Part shown: positions 34,398-41,740 of the stretch, piece after piece | How positions within the stretch are numbered: the first letter of the stretch is position 1 | Layout: each line of letters starts with the position of its first letter | Origin: an uncultured Collinsella sp. | GTDB lineage: Bacteria; Actinomycetota; Coriobacteriia; Coriobacteriales; Coriobacteriaceae | DNA length: 47,096 nucleotides | Assembly: GCA_902492755.1 (NCBI GenBank) | Contig: CABUNB010000016.1 | Coordinates: 1-47,096, forward strand | Direction: 5' to 3' | Position numbers and translations under genes: made by a program | Notes under the pieces: generated by a model | The model's input: the letters and a program-made list of their open reading frames with translations, nothing else | What the model was told of the DNA's origin: nothing | The model's database searches: none

Positions 34398-35042
34398 ATG
34401 GCGGAAAAGACCAATGTGCCTGAGATCCGCTTCGCCGGTTTTACTGACCCTTGGGAACAGCGTAAGTTGGGCAACTGTGGGACAACCTATGGCGGTCTGA
34501 GCGGTAAAACCAAGGAAGATTTCGGTCATGGCAACGCTAGGTTCGTTCCGTATACCAATGTCTTCGACAATCCCCTGACGGACACAAAGCGGCTCGAGAC
34601 AGTCGAAATAGATTCAAGCCAAAACAAAGTTGCGTACGGTGACACGTTCTTCACTGTGTCTTCTGAAACGCCAGATGAAGTTGGCATGTCCTCAGTTTGG
34701 CTCTCTGACCAGGATGATGTTTACCTCAACAGCTTCTGTTTTGGATACAGACAAGATTCAACGTTTGACCCGCATTACCTAGCCTACATGCTCAGGTCAA
34801 GTTCGATTCGTTCCGATCTCACTCTGCTGGCTCAGGGAATCTCTAGATTCAACATCTCCAAGAACAAGGTGATGGAGTTGAGTGTTCCCGTTCCGTCTGC
34901 GGCAGAGCAGAAGCAAATTGGTCAATACTTCGCCCGCCTCGACAGCCTCATCACCCTTCATCAGCGTAAGTGCCAATACCATAGCTTGTGCGGGTATCTT
35001 CTTGGGAACAGCGTAAGTTGGGAGACTGCTTCGAGTTCTTGA
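34398..35042 (+). CDS. hsdS: type I restriction specificity subunit, half-length (cassette A)
   Basis: HsdS picks the DNA target. This frame starts at an ATG with GGGAGGTG upstream, 1 bp after the hsdM stop, so it occupies the expression site. It has the N-terminal conserved WEQRKLG, one target-recognition domain, and the closing EQKQIGQYFARLDSLITLHQ. A full HsdS has two such units (about 380-400 residues); this one has 214. After LITLHQRK the frame runs into unrelated residues and stops inside cassette B, which continues one base out of frame. It may work as a half-subunit or be a currently interrupted full gene. Confidence 0.88.
   Translation: MAEKTNVPEIRFAGFTDPWEQRKLGNCGTTYGGLSGKTKEDFGHGNARFVPYTNVFDNPLTDTKRLETVEIDSSQNKVAYGDTFFTVSSETPDEVGMSSVWLSDQDDVYLNSFCFGYRQDSTFDPHYLAYMLRSSSIRSDLTLLAQGISRFNISKNKVMELSVPVPSAAEQKQIGQYFARLDSLITLHQRKCQYHSLCGYLLGNSVSWETASSS
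34450..34471 (+). repeat. R1 repeat of hsdS cassette A
   Basis: 22 bp beginning CTTGGGAACAGCGTAAG; encodes WEQRKLG. Confidence 0.9.
34946..34970 (+). repeat. R2 repeat of hsdS cassette A
   Basis: 25 bp containing ATCACCCTTCATCAGCG; encodes LITLHQRK. Confidence 0.9.
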
Positions 35043-35548
35043 AGAACAACACTCTTTCACGCGCTGGTTTGAATGGCGAGAATGGCACTGCTCGCAATGT
35101 TCATTACGGAGATATTCTTATTAAGTTCGGTGATTGCCTCGATGGCGAACGAAGCGATTTGCCGTTCATTACCGACGATACAGTGCTTCCCAAATTTGCT
35201 GGGTCGATACTTCGCGAAGGTGATGTCATTTTCGCCGACACAGCGGAAGACGAAGCGGCTGGTAAGTGTGTTGAACTGCGGAAACTACCCAAAGAGCCAA
35301 CTATCTCGGGGCTGCATACGATACCGGCGCGACCTCGGTTTCCCTTTGGGACGGGGTACCTGGGGCACTACCTTAATTCCGATGCATACCACAGACAGCT
35401 TCTTCCCTTAATGCAGGGGATCAAGGTAATTTCCGTTTCAAAGGCCGCACTGCAAGATACACAAGTAAGATTCCCTGGGTTGTCGGAGCAAACTGCCATA
35501 GGCGCGGCGTTGAGTGAGATCGACACCCTCATCACCCTTCATCAGTGA
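34988..35548 (+). CDS. hsdS: hsdS cassette B, second target-recognition unit
   Basis: This unit (SSWEQRKLGDCFEFLKNN to LSEIDTLITLHQ) directly follows cassette A in the same direction and would be the second half of a normal HsdS. It lies in the -1 frame relative to A. The only in-frame start is a GTG at 34988 without a ribosome site, 54 bases upstream of the A stop. The frame ends with TGA right after R2 (LITLHQ), then a terminator follows. A one-base insertion between about 34960 and 35000 would join A and B into a protein of about 383 residues, the normal size. Confidence 0.75.
   Translation: MRVSSWEQRKLGDCFEFLKNNTLSRAGLNGENGTARNVHYGDILIKFGDCLDGERSDLPFITDDTVLPKFAGSILREGDVIFADTAEDEAAGKCVELRKLPKEPTISGLHTIPARPRFPFGTGYLGHYLNSDAYHRQLLPLMQGIKVISVSKAALQDTQVRFPGLSEQTAIGAALSEIDTLITLHQ
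35001..35022 (+). repeat. R1 repeat of hsdS cassette B
   Basis: Identical to the A copy over 22 bp, same orientation. Confidence 0.9.
35527..35545 (+). repeat. R2 repeat of hsdS cassette B
   Basis: Matches the first 19 bp of R2, then diverges into a TGA stop. Confidence 0.85.
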
Positions 35549-35593
35549 CAGCTCGGCGACAATGCGAACGACAATTATTCCTCGCAAAAACGA

Positions 35594-35630
35594 AAAACCG
35601 CCGATTCGATATAGCGAAATCGGCGGTTTT
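35594..35630. terminator. two-way terminator between hsdS cassettes B and C
   Basis: AAAACCGCCGATT (35594-35606) pairs with AATCGGCGGTTTT (35618-35630); the stem can extend by CG/CG with one bulge. A runs and T runs flank both sides, so it can stop transcription from either strand. Confidence 0.9.
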
Positions 35631-35664
35631 GAGACTCGAAATTAGAAACAACTCACGATAGCTA

Positions 35665-36225
35665 TTAGACAAACATCCTATCCAGCAGCGATTTCTTAGT
35701 ATTTCTCAATAACTCAAGCTTACGCTGATGAAGGGTGATGAGGTTGTCGAGACCCTCTAGACAATCAGATATTGCTCGCTGTTCTTCGATGGTCGATGGT
35801 ACTTCAGCCGTAATTTCAGCGAAACGTTCGTACCTCAGAGTTTGCGTATCCTTGGAATTGCCCTGGGAGTTGCAGAGGTATTTGTAAAGCAATTCAGGCC
35901 TCTTCAACAGGTAGCCAAAGCAAGTCGAGTCAAGCTCGACTACAGGCTTTGCAACCACATAAGCTGGGCTTACGATACCGTTGTACCTGCTTGAACCGAC
36001 CGCGCCCTGCCACATGCGCATGCTGTTGTACACGATGTCCCCAACGCGAACAATCTTATAATTGGCAATGCTTGCGCCAGGATTGGTGTCTCTTTCGGAT
36101 TCGGATGCCGGATAGATACCGTTGGCTACGCTAACCGACAGGATTTCTTCGGTTGAGGAGCGCTCATCGCTTTCGACAAACAGCTCCCCCAACTTACGCT
36201 GTTCCCAAGCGGTTATTCGAGGCAA
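35665..36225 (-). CDS. hsdS: silent hsdS cassette C (inverted)
   Basis: One target-recognition unit on the minus strand, about 186 residues, from ITAWEQRKLGELFVESDE to LDNLITLHQRKLELLRNTKK and SLLDRMFV. It alone carries the classical helix and end after R2 that follow the recognition domain in ordinary HsdS. The only start is a TTG without a ribosome site, and no promoter is seen, so it looks like a storage copy. Inversion between its R1 and the R1 of A or B would place it after hsdM in the right frame, because R1 encodes the same residues in the same frame in all copies. Confidence 0.85.
   Translation of the reverse strand: MPRITAWEQRKLGELFVESDERSSTEEILSVSVANGIYPASESERDTNPGASIANYKIVRVGDIVYNSMRMWQGAVGSSRYNGIVSPAYVVAKPVVELDSTCFGYLLKRPELLYKYLCNSQGNSKDTQTLRYERFAEITAEVPSTIEEQRAISDCLEGLDNLITLHQRKLELLRNTKKSLLDRMFV
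35719..35743 (-). repeat. R2 repeat of hsdS cassette C
   Basis: Same 25 bp as in cassette A, opposite orientation. Confidence 0.9.
36188..36209 (-). repeat. R1 repeat of hsdS cassette C
   Basis: Same 22 bp as A, B and D, opposite orientation. Only 26 bp separate it from the D copy, forming a large palindrome. Confidence 0.9.
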
Positions 36226-36234
36226 GAAACTTCA

Positions 36235-36774
36235 TCTTGGGAACAGCGTAAGTTGGGCGAGCTCTGCACTTTTTCTAAGGGACATGGCTACAGCAAAGCC
36301 GACATTAGGGATGCTGGCACCCCACTGATCTTGTATGGACGCCTGTATACCCAATATGAATCACGTATTGAGAACGTGGACACTTTTGCCGTTGAGCAAG
36401 AGGGATCGCTTCTTTCAAAGGGCAACGAAGTAATCGTTCCTGCATCCGGGGAAACGGCAGAAGATATTGCCGTTGCATCATCCGTGCGCAGGTCAGGAAT
36501 CATTTTTGGAGGCGATTTGAACGTCGTCACTCCAGTAAGCAAGCTTGATCCAGATTACATCGCGCTTGCTATAACGTACAGCAAGGCTCATGACGATTTA
36601 GCAAAGCGGGCACAAGGAAAATCGGTCGTACATGTCCATGGCAACGACATCGCTGAAGTTGAGATCCCTTACCCGTCGGAAAGCGAGCAGAAGCGCATAT
36701 CTACGGTCGTTCTCGGTCTCGACAGCCTAATCACCCTTCATCAGCGTGAGTCGCGGTTTGCTGATACAGGTTAA
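36235..36774 (+). CDS. hsdS: silent hsdS cassette D
   Basis: One target-recognition unit read rightward, head to head with cassette C. It opens SWEQRKLGELCTFSKGHGYS and ends LDSLITLHQRESRFADTG. There is no start codon with a ribosome site and no promoter, so it is probably unexpressed in this arrangement. The sequence of the recognition domain differs from A, B, C and E. Its stop overlaps the stop of the recombinase gene by two bases from the other strand. R1-to-R1 inversion with cassette E, or with C, would change its direction or move it. Confidence 0.82.
   Translation, partial: SWEQRKLGELCTFSKGHGYSKADIRDAGTPLILYGRLYTQYESRIENVDTFAVEQEGSLLSKGNEVIVPASGETAEDIAVASSVRRSGIIFGGDLNVVTPVSKLDPDYIALAITYSKAHDDLAKRAQGKSVVHVHGNDIAEVEIPYPSESEQKRISTVVLGLDSLITLHQRESRFADTG
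36236..36257 (+). repeat. R1 repeat of hsdS cassette D
   Basis: Identical 22 bp to A and B; inverted relative to the adjacent C copy. Confidence 0.9.
36726..36750 (+). repeat. R2 repeat of hsdS cassette D
   Basis: 25 bp with two differences from the A copy (A at 36729, G at 36748). Confidence 0.85.
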
Positions 36775-37697
36775 ATTAGAGTCGAAAGAGCTCTCATGAC
36801 GATGTCAATGTCCTTGTTCTCGAGCTCCTGAATGACGTGCAGATAGGTTTCCTGAGTGGTGGTCATGCTTGCATGGCCGAGCCTTCGGGATACGCTGGCG
36901 ATGGAGACGCCGGCGAACAGCAAAAGTGACGCATGCGTATGCCGCAGCCCGTGGACGGATATGACAGGCACGCCAACATTCTTGCAGTGGCGCGCCAAAA
37001 CGCTGTTAGCTGTCGAGTTATAGACCTTTCCCTTCGCAAATATGGGCTCGGTCGGCGGAAGGTCTTTGAGTAGCCCGGAAAGTTGCATGATGAGTTGCCA
37101 GTCGAGTTGAACCTTCCGCACTGATGAAGCGTTTTTCGTGGGGACGAATCCGCCGCCGTTCTTGTAATCCCAGGTCTTATTCACCGAGAGCGTTTGATGT
37201 GCGAAGTCGAAGTCTTCGGGGGTAAGCCCAAGGGCCTCGGAGAAGCGCAGGCCCGTTTTAGCGACTATGAGAATAAGCCAATCCCAACTTGGCCCGCCTG
37301 ATAAGTCAAGGTCGCCGAGCATGGCGTGAAGCTCAAACTGGTTGAGATACTTGATCTTTTTCGCACGCGGCTGTTTTCCTTTGATGATGGCCTTGCGCGT
37401 AGGATCGCGGGGGATGAGTCCTTCGTCAACTGCGTCAAGGATCGCCCCTTTAAGCTGATGGTGAAAGTCCATGGTTGTCTGTCGCTCATGATGCTCTGCG
37501 TAAGCATTGATGAGCTGCTGGTACGAAGTGCGGTCGAGATCTTTTATCTTGAGGTCTGGAATCAGCTTGGCAAGCCAAGACTGCGTGAGCCGGTACTTTC
37601 CCATGGTGACCTCACGGATGGCCCCTTCTTTGTAAACGCTAATCCATTCCGAGTAGTAATCGCAGAAAAGCGATTCTTCATTGATGCTGATCGACAT
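36771..37697 (-). CDS. tyrosine recombinase of the hsdS inversion system
   Basis: The 308-residue product is a complete tyrosine recombinase: a SAM-like N-terminal domain (about residues 10-95) and a catalytic domain with Arg151 (TGLRFSEAL), a Lys near 188, His249 and Arg252 (HGLRH), His275 (LGH) and the nucleophile Tyr285 (ETYLHV). It resembles phage-type integrases but has no phage gene near it. The ATG at 37697 has AAGGAGG upstream and overlaps the end of hsdS cassette E by 20 bp, so it is made with hsdR and hsdS-E. Position among R1/R2-bounded cassettes makes it the probable invertase. Confidence 0.93.
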   Translation of the reverse strand: MSISINEESLFCDYYSEWISVYKEGAIREVTMGKYRLTQSWLAKLIPDLKIKDLDRTSYQQLINAYAEHHERQTTMDFHHQLKGAILDAVDEGLIPRDPTRKAIIKGKQPRAKKIKYLNQFELHAMLGDLDLSGGPSWDWLILIVAKTGLRFSEALGLTPEDFDFAHQTLSVNKTWDYKNGGGFVPTKNASSVRKVQLDWQLIMQLSGLLKDLPPTEPIFAKGKVYNSTANSVLARHCKNVGVPVISVHGLRHTHASLLLFAGVSIASVSRRLGHASMTTTQETYLHVIQELENKDIDIVMRALSTLI

Positions 37698-38331
37698 TTT
37701 TACCCTCCTTCATCGTGTGAGGCGGCTCACGCTGATGAAGGGTGATGAGGGCGTCGAGGCGTGAGAAATGGGCGCCGATGAGGCGTTGCTCTTCAGTCCT
37801 CGGAATAAGCGCGGTCTCGTTTTCTAAGGCTTCTTTATCGAGATTACCAATTGATCCGTTTCCGCCGGCAACGCCTGTTGCTAAGAATCGCTGATACCAT
37901 TGCGATCCCATAAGGGCGACGACAAAGTCCGGTTGTTCCGCGCGAGCGCAAAGCATGAACCCACCATGGACTGTTTTGCCAGCTAAATCATGAATTTTAG
38001 CGCGCTTACCAACTAGCCTCGGCGATCCATTTGCTGCTGTAATAAGAATCTCATCATCCTGCGCCAAATCCATTTTGACGACATCTTCGTCCACAAACAC
38101 ATCCTCGCGACTGAGGACGAACTCGTCCTCTGCAATATTTGATGACCTTAGTACGCGAACGCCTTGTCCATACGGACGAATATTAGCCGGTGAATAGGTC
38201 AGTCCTCGCCGAAGAGTGGCAAGCTCGGAGAACTTACGCTGTTCCCAAGATGAAGCGAGGGGACGCACGCTCACATACGCCCCCTCGGATTGACAAACTC
38301 TCGATTTCGCCTGTTCAAAATCGCCGCTCAT
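37678..38331 (-). CDS. hsdS: type I restriction specificity subunit, half-length (cassette E)
   Basis: A 217-residue half-HsdS coupled to hsdR: its ATG overlaps the hsdR TGA (ATGA). It has a 28-residue N-terminal leader unlike cassette A, then SSWEQRKFSELATL, a target-recognition domain and FSRLDALITLHQREPPH. With its own start and translational coupling it is the second expressed specificity unit, on the opposite strand from cassette A. The last 20 bases overlap the recombinase gene. Its single recognition domain again makes it half the usual size. Confidence 0.87.
   Translation of the reverse strand: MSGDFEQAKSRVCQSEGAYVSVRPLASSWEQRKFSELATLRRGLTYSPANIRPYGQGVRVLRSSNIAEDEFVLSREDVFVDEDVVKMDLAQDDEILITAANGSPRLVGKRAKIHDLAGKTVHGGFMLCARAEQPDFVVALMGSQWYQRFLATGVAGGNGSIGNLDKEALENETALIPRTEEQRLIGAHFSRLDALITLHQREPPHTMKEGKNVDQHQ
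37726..37750 (-). repeat. R2 repeat of hsdS cassette E
   Basis: 25 bp with one difference from the A copy; shares GTGAG with cassette D. Confidence 0.88.
38231..38249 (-). repeat. R1 repeat of hsdS cassette E
   Basis: 19 of the 22 bp of R1, then diverges (WEQRKFSEL). Confidence 0.88.
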
Positions 38332-41300
38332 TCGTCGATGTCGAAGCCGCCTTCCAGGATGAACTTCTTCAACAGCGCCGCCGCACGGGTGTTCACCTTG
38401 AACAGGGGAAGCGTCTTGCCCTCCTTCTGCTCAAAGAAGGCCTTGGCGCGCGCTTTGTCCACCGAGTCCTTCAAATCGTCGAAGCGCCCGAACTCGTTAA
38501 TGTTCGATTCCGCCAGGTCGAGCGCAGCCATGGTGGCAAGAAGATCGCCATCTATGCCGAGCGCCTCAACGACTCGCTCGACCTGAGCGTTTTTCGCCCT
38601 GCGTGCATAGGTCGTGATGTAATCCCTCAGCGTCATGCCGTCTTCCAGGGCGGCGTCCCCTCGTTCGACGTCGTGAAGGAACAGCTCGGCGAAGCGCTGG
38701 TCATCCTGGCTCAGGGACGCGAACGATCGGTGGAGCTCCTCGCGCGCGGCGGCGAGCCCCTCGTCGTCCTGCTCAAGGCATTTCAGCCACTTCTCGAAGT
38801 TCGCGTTCATGTAGTCGCTGTCTATGAGCCCCGTGTCGATCTCAGTTATATGACCATCAAGCTCGTAGGGCGCTTCAGGCGCGTCGCCAGGGCCGCCCCC
38901 TCCTGCGAACAGCTCCTTGTAGCGCTGCACGAGGATGAGGTAGGTCCGCTCGTCGATGACCGGCTGCACGAAGAAGGACTTGCCGCTCAGCTCGCCTTCT
39001 TCCGGCTCCTCCTCGAATTCATAGGTGTCCTGCTCCCATGTGAAGCCCTGCACCTTCGCGGCCTCGAGGAACTCGTTGAGCTCGACGAACTCCTTGGCGA
39101 ACTTACGCCTGGCTTCCTGCGATGCGGGGAGCTTGGAGAGGTCTCCTACGCCAGCTGCCTCGAAGACCATGAGTATCTCCTGAAGGCGCGCGTCCATCAG
39201 CGCGATATTGTCCGGGAGCTTCTGCACGAACATGTCGAGCGGGCGGTCGCCCGAGTACAGCTTCACCGCGGCCTCGATGTAGCCCTTCATAGTATGGGGA
39301 CGGCGGTAATAGCGGATGGTGCCGAAGGGTTTGTCAGGGCCGAACAGGCGGTTGGTGCGGCTGAAGGCCTGGATGATGCTCTCGTAGTCGATGACCTTGT
39401 CGAGATAGAGCGTGTTGAGCCACTTGGAGTCGAAGCCCGTGAGCATCTGGTCCACCACGATGAGCAGGTCGATACGAGAGTCGCGGTTGGAGTCGACGTT
39501 GACGTAGGGCTTCTTGTGAGACAGGCGCGCCGAGATATCCTTCTTCATGGCGGGCCAGGTGGGGATGGTGAACTCCTGGCCATATGCCTTGTTGTAGTCT
39601 TCTATGAGCTCGACCAGGGCATCTTCCTTCACCGTAGAGCCGGCTTTGTTGTCAATGCTCGGGTCGAAAAGGGCGGTCACCTTCATCTGCGGGGCGCGTT
39701 CCTTGAAGGCTCGGTAATAGTCGATCGCCTCCGGGATGGAGCTCGTCGCCAAGATTGCATGGAACTTGTTGCCGTGGGAGAGCACCGGGAAACGGCGCAG
39801 GATGTCCTCTACGACCTTTTCGTGGTGCGGAGTGCCGGGCCAGTATTGGGCGCGGGTGAGGAAATCCTCGATGCCCTTGATGTGGTTGCCGGCGCTGTCG
39901 ACCATCGGTCCCATGGGGACCTTTGCCGAGTCCATATAGTAGTAGAAGACCTTGCTCTTTCGATCGTCGAAGATGGCTTCGGCTACTGTTGCGGCTTTCG
40001 CTTGCTCTAGGGCGACCGCTTCGCGCACGTCGTGGTCGTCGAAAGTCGTCACCATATATGGGTCGAAGCCCAGGACGTTGCCGTCGCGGATGCCGTCTGC
40101 GATGCTGTAACGGTGCAGACACTCGCCGAACACCATGGCGGTAGTGGAGCCCTTCTTCTGGTTCTCGTCGAGAATCGGCGTACCTGTGAAGCCGAAGAAC
40201 AGCGCGTTGGGGAACGCGCGGCGTATGTCCTGGAGCATCTCGCCGAAGGTGGAGCGGTGACACTCGTCGATGACGAACACGATCCGTTTGGAAGCCAGGC
40301 GGTTGAGTTCCGCCTGGGTGATTCTGCCCTCGCCGGCCTTCACGTTGCTCATCTTCTGGATAGAGGTCACGATGAGGCGGTTCTTGGGGTCGTCGCTCGC
40401 GAGCTTCGACTTCAACACCTGCGTGTTCTCGGTCCCCTGCACGTCGTCGGCGTCGTCTGCGAACGCGCGGTACTCGGAGAGCGACTGCGTACCCAGCTCG
40501 ATGCGGTCCATGAGAAAGATCACCTTGTCGGCGTCGTGCGAGTCGGCTATGAGCTGGGCAGATTTGAAGCTCGTCATGGTCTTGCCGGAGCCGGTGGTAT
40601 GCCATATGTAACCGCCGGGGCGCCCCGGGGTGCTGCTCTTGGGTCTCTCGTCCCATTTGCATCTGCGCACCTTGTCGGATATGGCGGAGGCTGCGTAGTA
40701 CTGGTAGCTGCGCATGACTTTCAGGCAGCCGTCCGAGCTGTCAGCCACGGTATAGAAGCCAATGAGCTGGTGCGCCATTGGAATGGAAAGCAGCGTGGAG
40801 GTGAAGCGTTTCCATTCGTCGGTTCCGGGTTTATCGCCCGCGCAGACGGGCTCGTTGTTGAAGTCCTCCCAGTGGAAGAAGAAGTTCGGGTTGAACGCGC
40901 CCGTGCCAGGGTTGGCGAAATAGCGCGCCTCGTCGGGGGTCATCCCCACGAAGATCTGCGTCAGGCGGAAAAGCCCCGTGAACACGCCCTCGTGGGCATA
41001 TTTCTCAATCTGACCAGTGGCCTGGCTGACGGGGATGCCGCTGCGCTTGAGCTCGATATGGATGACCGGCATGCCGTTGATGAGCAGGCACAGGTCTCCA
41101 CGGCGGTCGTTCAGGATCTTGTTCTTCGCAGGATAGACCGGCTGCTGAGCTATCTGGTAGCGACTCTGGCCGGCTGCGATCTCCTGACGATCGTAGATCT
41201 TCAGGCTCACCTCCTTGCCCAGGTGAAGCGCGTCGTCGGGGTTGTCGCGCGTGACGGCGACGGTCTTTCCGTTGATGAACCCGTTGAGTGCGAGTGGGGT

Positions 41301-41528
41301 CTTGAGCGTTTCGATTTGTTCGATGACCTGCGCCATCTCGCCCTGGGTGAGCGGGCAGCCGTTCAGACGGTCTATGTCGGCGTTGTTCTGGAACAGAATC
41401 TTCGCCCAGTTGTCGATGAGGTCCTGCTCGGTGGGATAGCGAAGCACACCTCCCGCGTCGTCCCAGCCGTGCTGCTTCAGCACGGTTATGACCGCTTCTT
41501 CGAACGAAGCCTCTTTATCGAAAACCAT
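38328..41528 (-). CDS. hsdR: type I restriction enzyme, nuclease/translocase subunit
   Basis: HsdR translocates and cuts unmodified DNA. The 1066-residue product has the N-terminal nuclease core (GDLCLLINGMPVIHIELKRSG, the D...ExK type, about residues 144-165), the helicase Walker A TTGSGKT (about 311-317) and DECH box (about 421-424), later helicase motifs and a C-terminal HsdM-binding part. Length is normal. I take the ATG at 41528; the upstream ribosome site is weak (ATAGGT), and the frame is open 16 codons further. It is followed by hsdS-E and the recombinase in one unit. A -10 TATAAT is found at 41585-41580. Confidence 0.95.
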   Translation of the reverse strand: MVFDKEASFEEAVITVLKQHGWDDAGGVLRYPTEQDLIDNWAKILFQNNADIDRLNGCPLTQGEMAQVIEQIETLKTPLALNGFINGKTVAVTRDNPDDALHLGKEVSLKIYDRQEIAAGQSRYQIAQQPVYPAKNKILNDRRGDLCLLINGMPVIHIELKRSGIPVSQATGQIEKYAHEGVFTGLFRLTQIFVGMTPDEARYFANPGTGAFNPNFFFHWEDFNNEPVCAGDKPGTDEWKRFTSTLLSIPMAHQLIGFYTVADSSDGCLKVMRSYQYYAASAISDKVRRCKWDERPKSSTPGRPGGYIWHTTGSGKTMTSFKSAQLIADSHDADKVIFLMDRIELGTQSLSEYRAFADDADDVQGTENTQVLKSKLASDDPKNRLIVTSIQKMSNVKAGEGRITQAELNRLASKRIVFVIDECHRSTFGEMLQDIRRAFPNALFFGFTGTPILDENQKKGSTTAMVFGECLHRYSIADGIRDGNVLGFDPYMVTTFDDHDVREAVALEQAKAATVAEAIFDDRKSKVFYYYMDSAKVPMGPMVDSAGNHIKGIEDFLTRAQYWPGTPHHEKVVEDILRRFPVLSHGNKFHAILATSSIPEAIDYYRAFKERAPQMKVTALFDPSIDNKAGSTVKEDALVELIEDYNKAYGQEFTIPTWPAMKKDISARLSHKKPYVNVDSNRDSRIDLLIVVDQMLTGFDSKWLNTLYLDKVIDYESIIQAFSRTNRLFGPDKPFGTIRYYRRPHTMKGYIEAAVKLYSGDRPLDMFVQKLPDNIALMDARLQEILMVFEAAGVGDLSKLPASQEARRKFAKEFVELNEFLEAAKVQGFTWEQDTYEFEEEPEEGELSGKSFFVQPVIDERTYLILVQRYKELFAGGGGPGDAPEAPYELDGHITEIDTGLIDSDYMNANFEKWLKCLEQDDEGLAAAREELHRSFASLSQDDQRFAELFLHDVERGDAALEDGMTLRDYITTYARRAKNAQVERVVEALGIDGDLLATMAALDLAESNINEFGRFDDLKDSVDKARAKAFFEQKEGKTLPLFKVNTRAAALLKKFILEGGFDIDE

Positions 41529-41579
41529 AGCAAAACCTATCTGCACAATTGCAAAAAGCGCATTTAACTGTTCCAAACA

Positions 41580-41659
41580 TTATAGGTCACGCGGCAATTT
41601 CCCCGGGATGGCTCAAGCCCATTACAGTCTGTAATAGGCCATCGATAAATTTCGATGGC
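41580..41659 (-). promoter_or_regulatory. promoter and operator-like sites of hsdR
   Basis: The minus strand has TATAAT at 41585-41580, 52 bp before the hsdR ATG, without a good -35. Upstream lies the 15-base perfect palindrome ATTACAGTCTGTAAT (41621-41635), and next to it GCCATCG/CGATGGC (41638-41644 with 41653-41659), a 7-bp stem that may end the exonuclease transcript. Confidence 0.5.
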
Positions 41660-41740
41660 GGGCATTCGGCGCATTGCCTACGATACGGGCAAGCCCCGAG
41701 GGGCCGCCGATCAGGTGCCTCCGGATGGCCGTCTGCCCCC

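Noticed and set aside
34985..35045. Programmed -1 frameshift joining hsdS A and B
   Set aside because: The frame relation is right for -1, but no X-XXY-YYZ heptamer is found in frame; a plain indel is simpler.
36771..37697. Integrase as mark of a prophage or integrative element
   Set aside because: No phage or conjugation genes and no attachment-site duplication or tRNA gene are seen; its place among hsdS cassettes explains it better.
38190..41567. Two very long rightward open frames (606 and 511 codons) opposite hsdR
   Set aside because: They mirror the hsdR codon pattern in high-GC DNA, lack ribosome sites and known motifs, and cross all conserved parts of hsdR.
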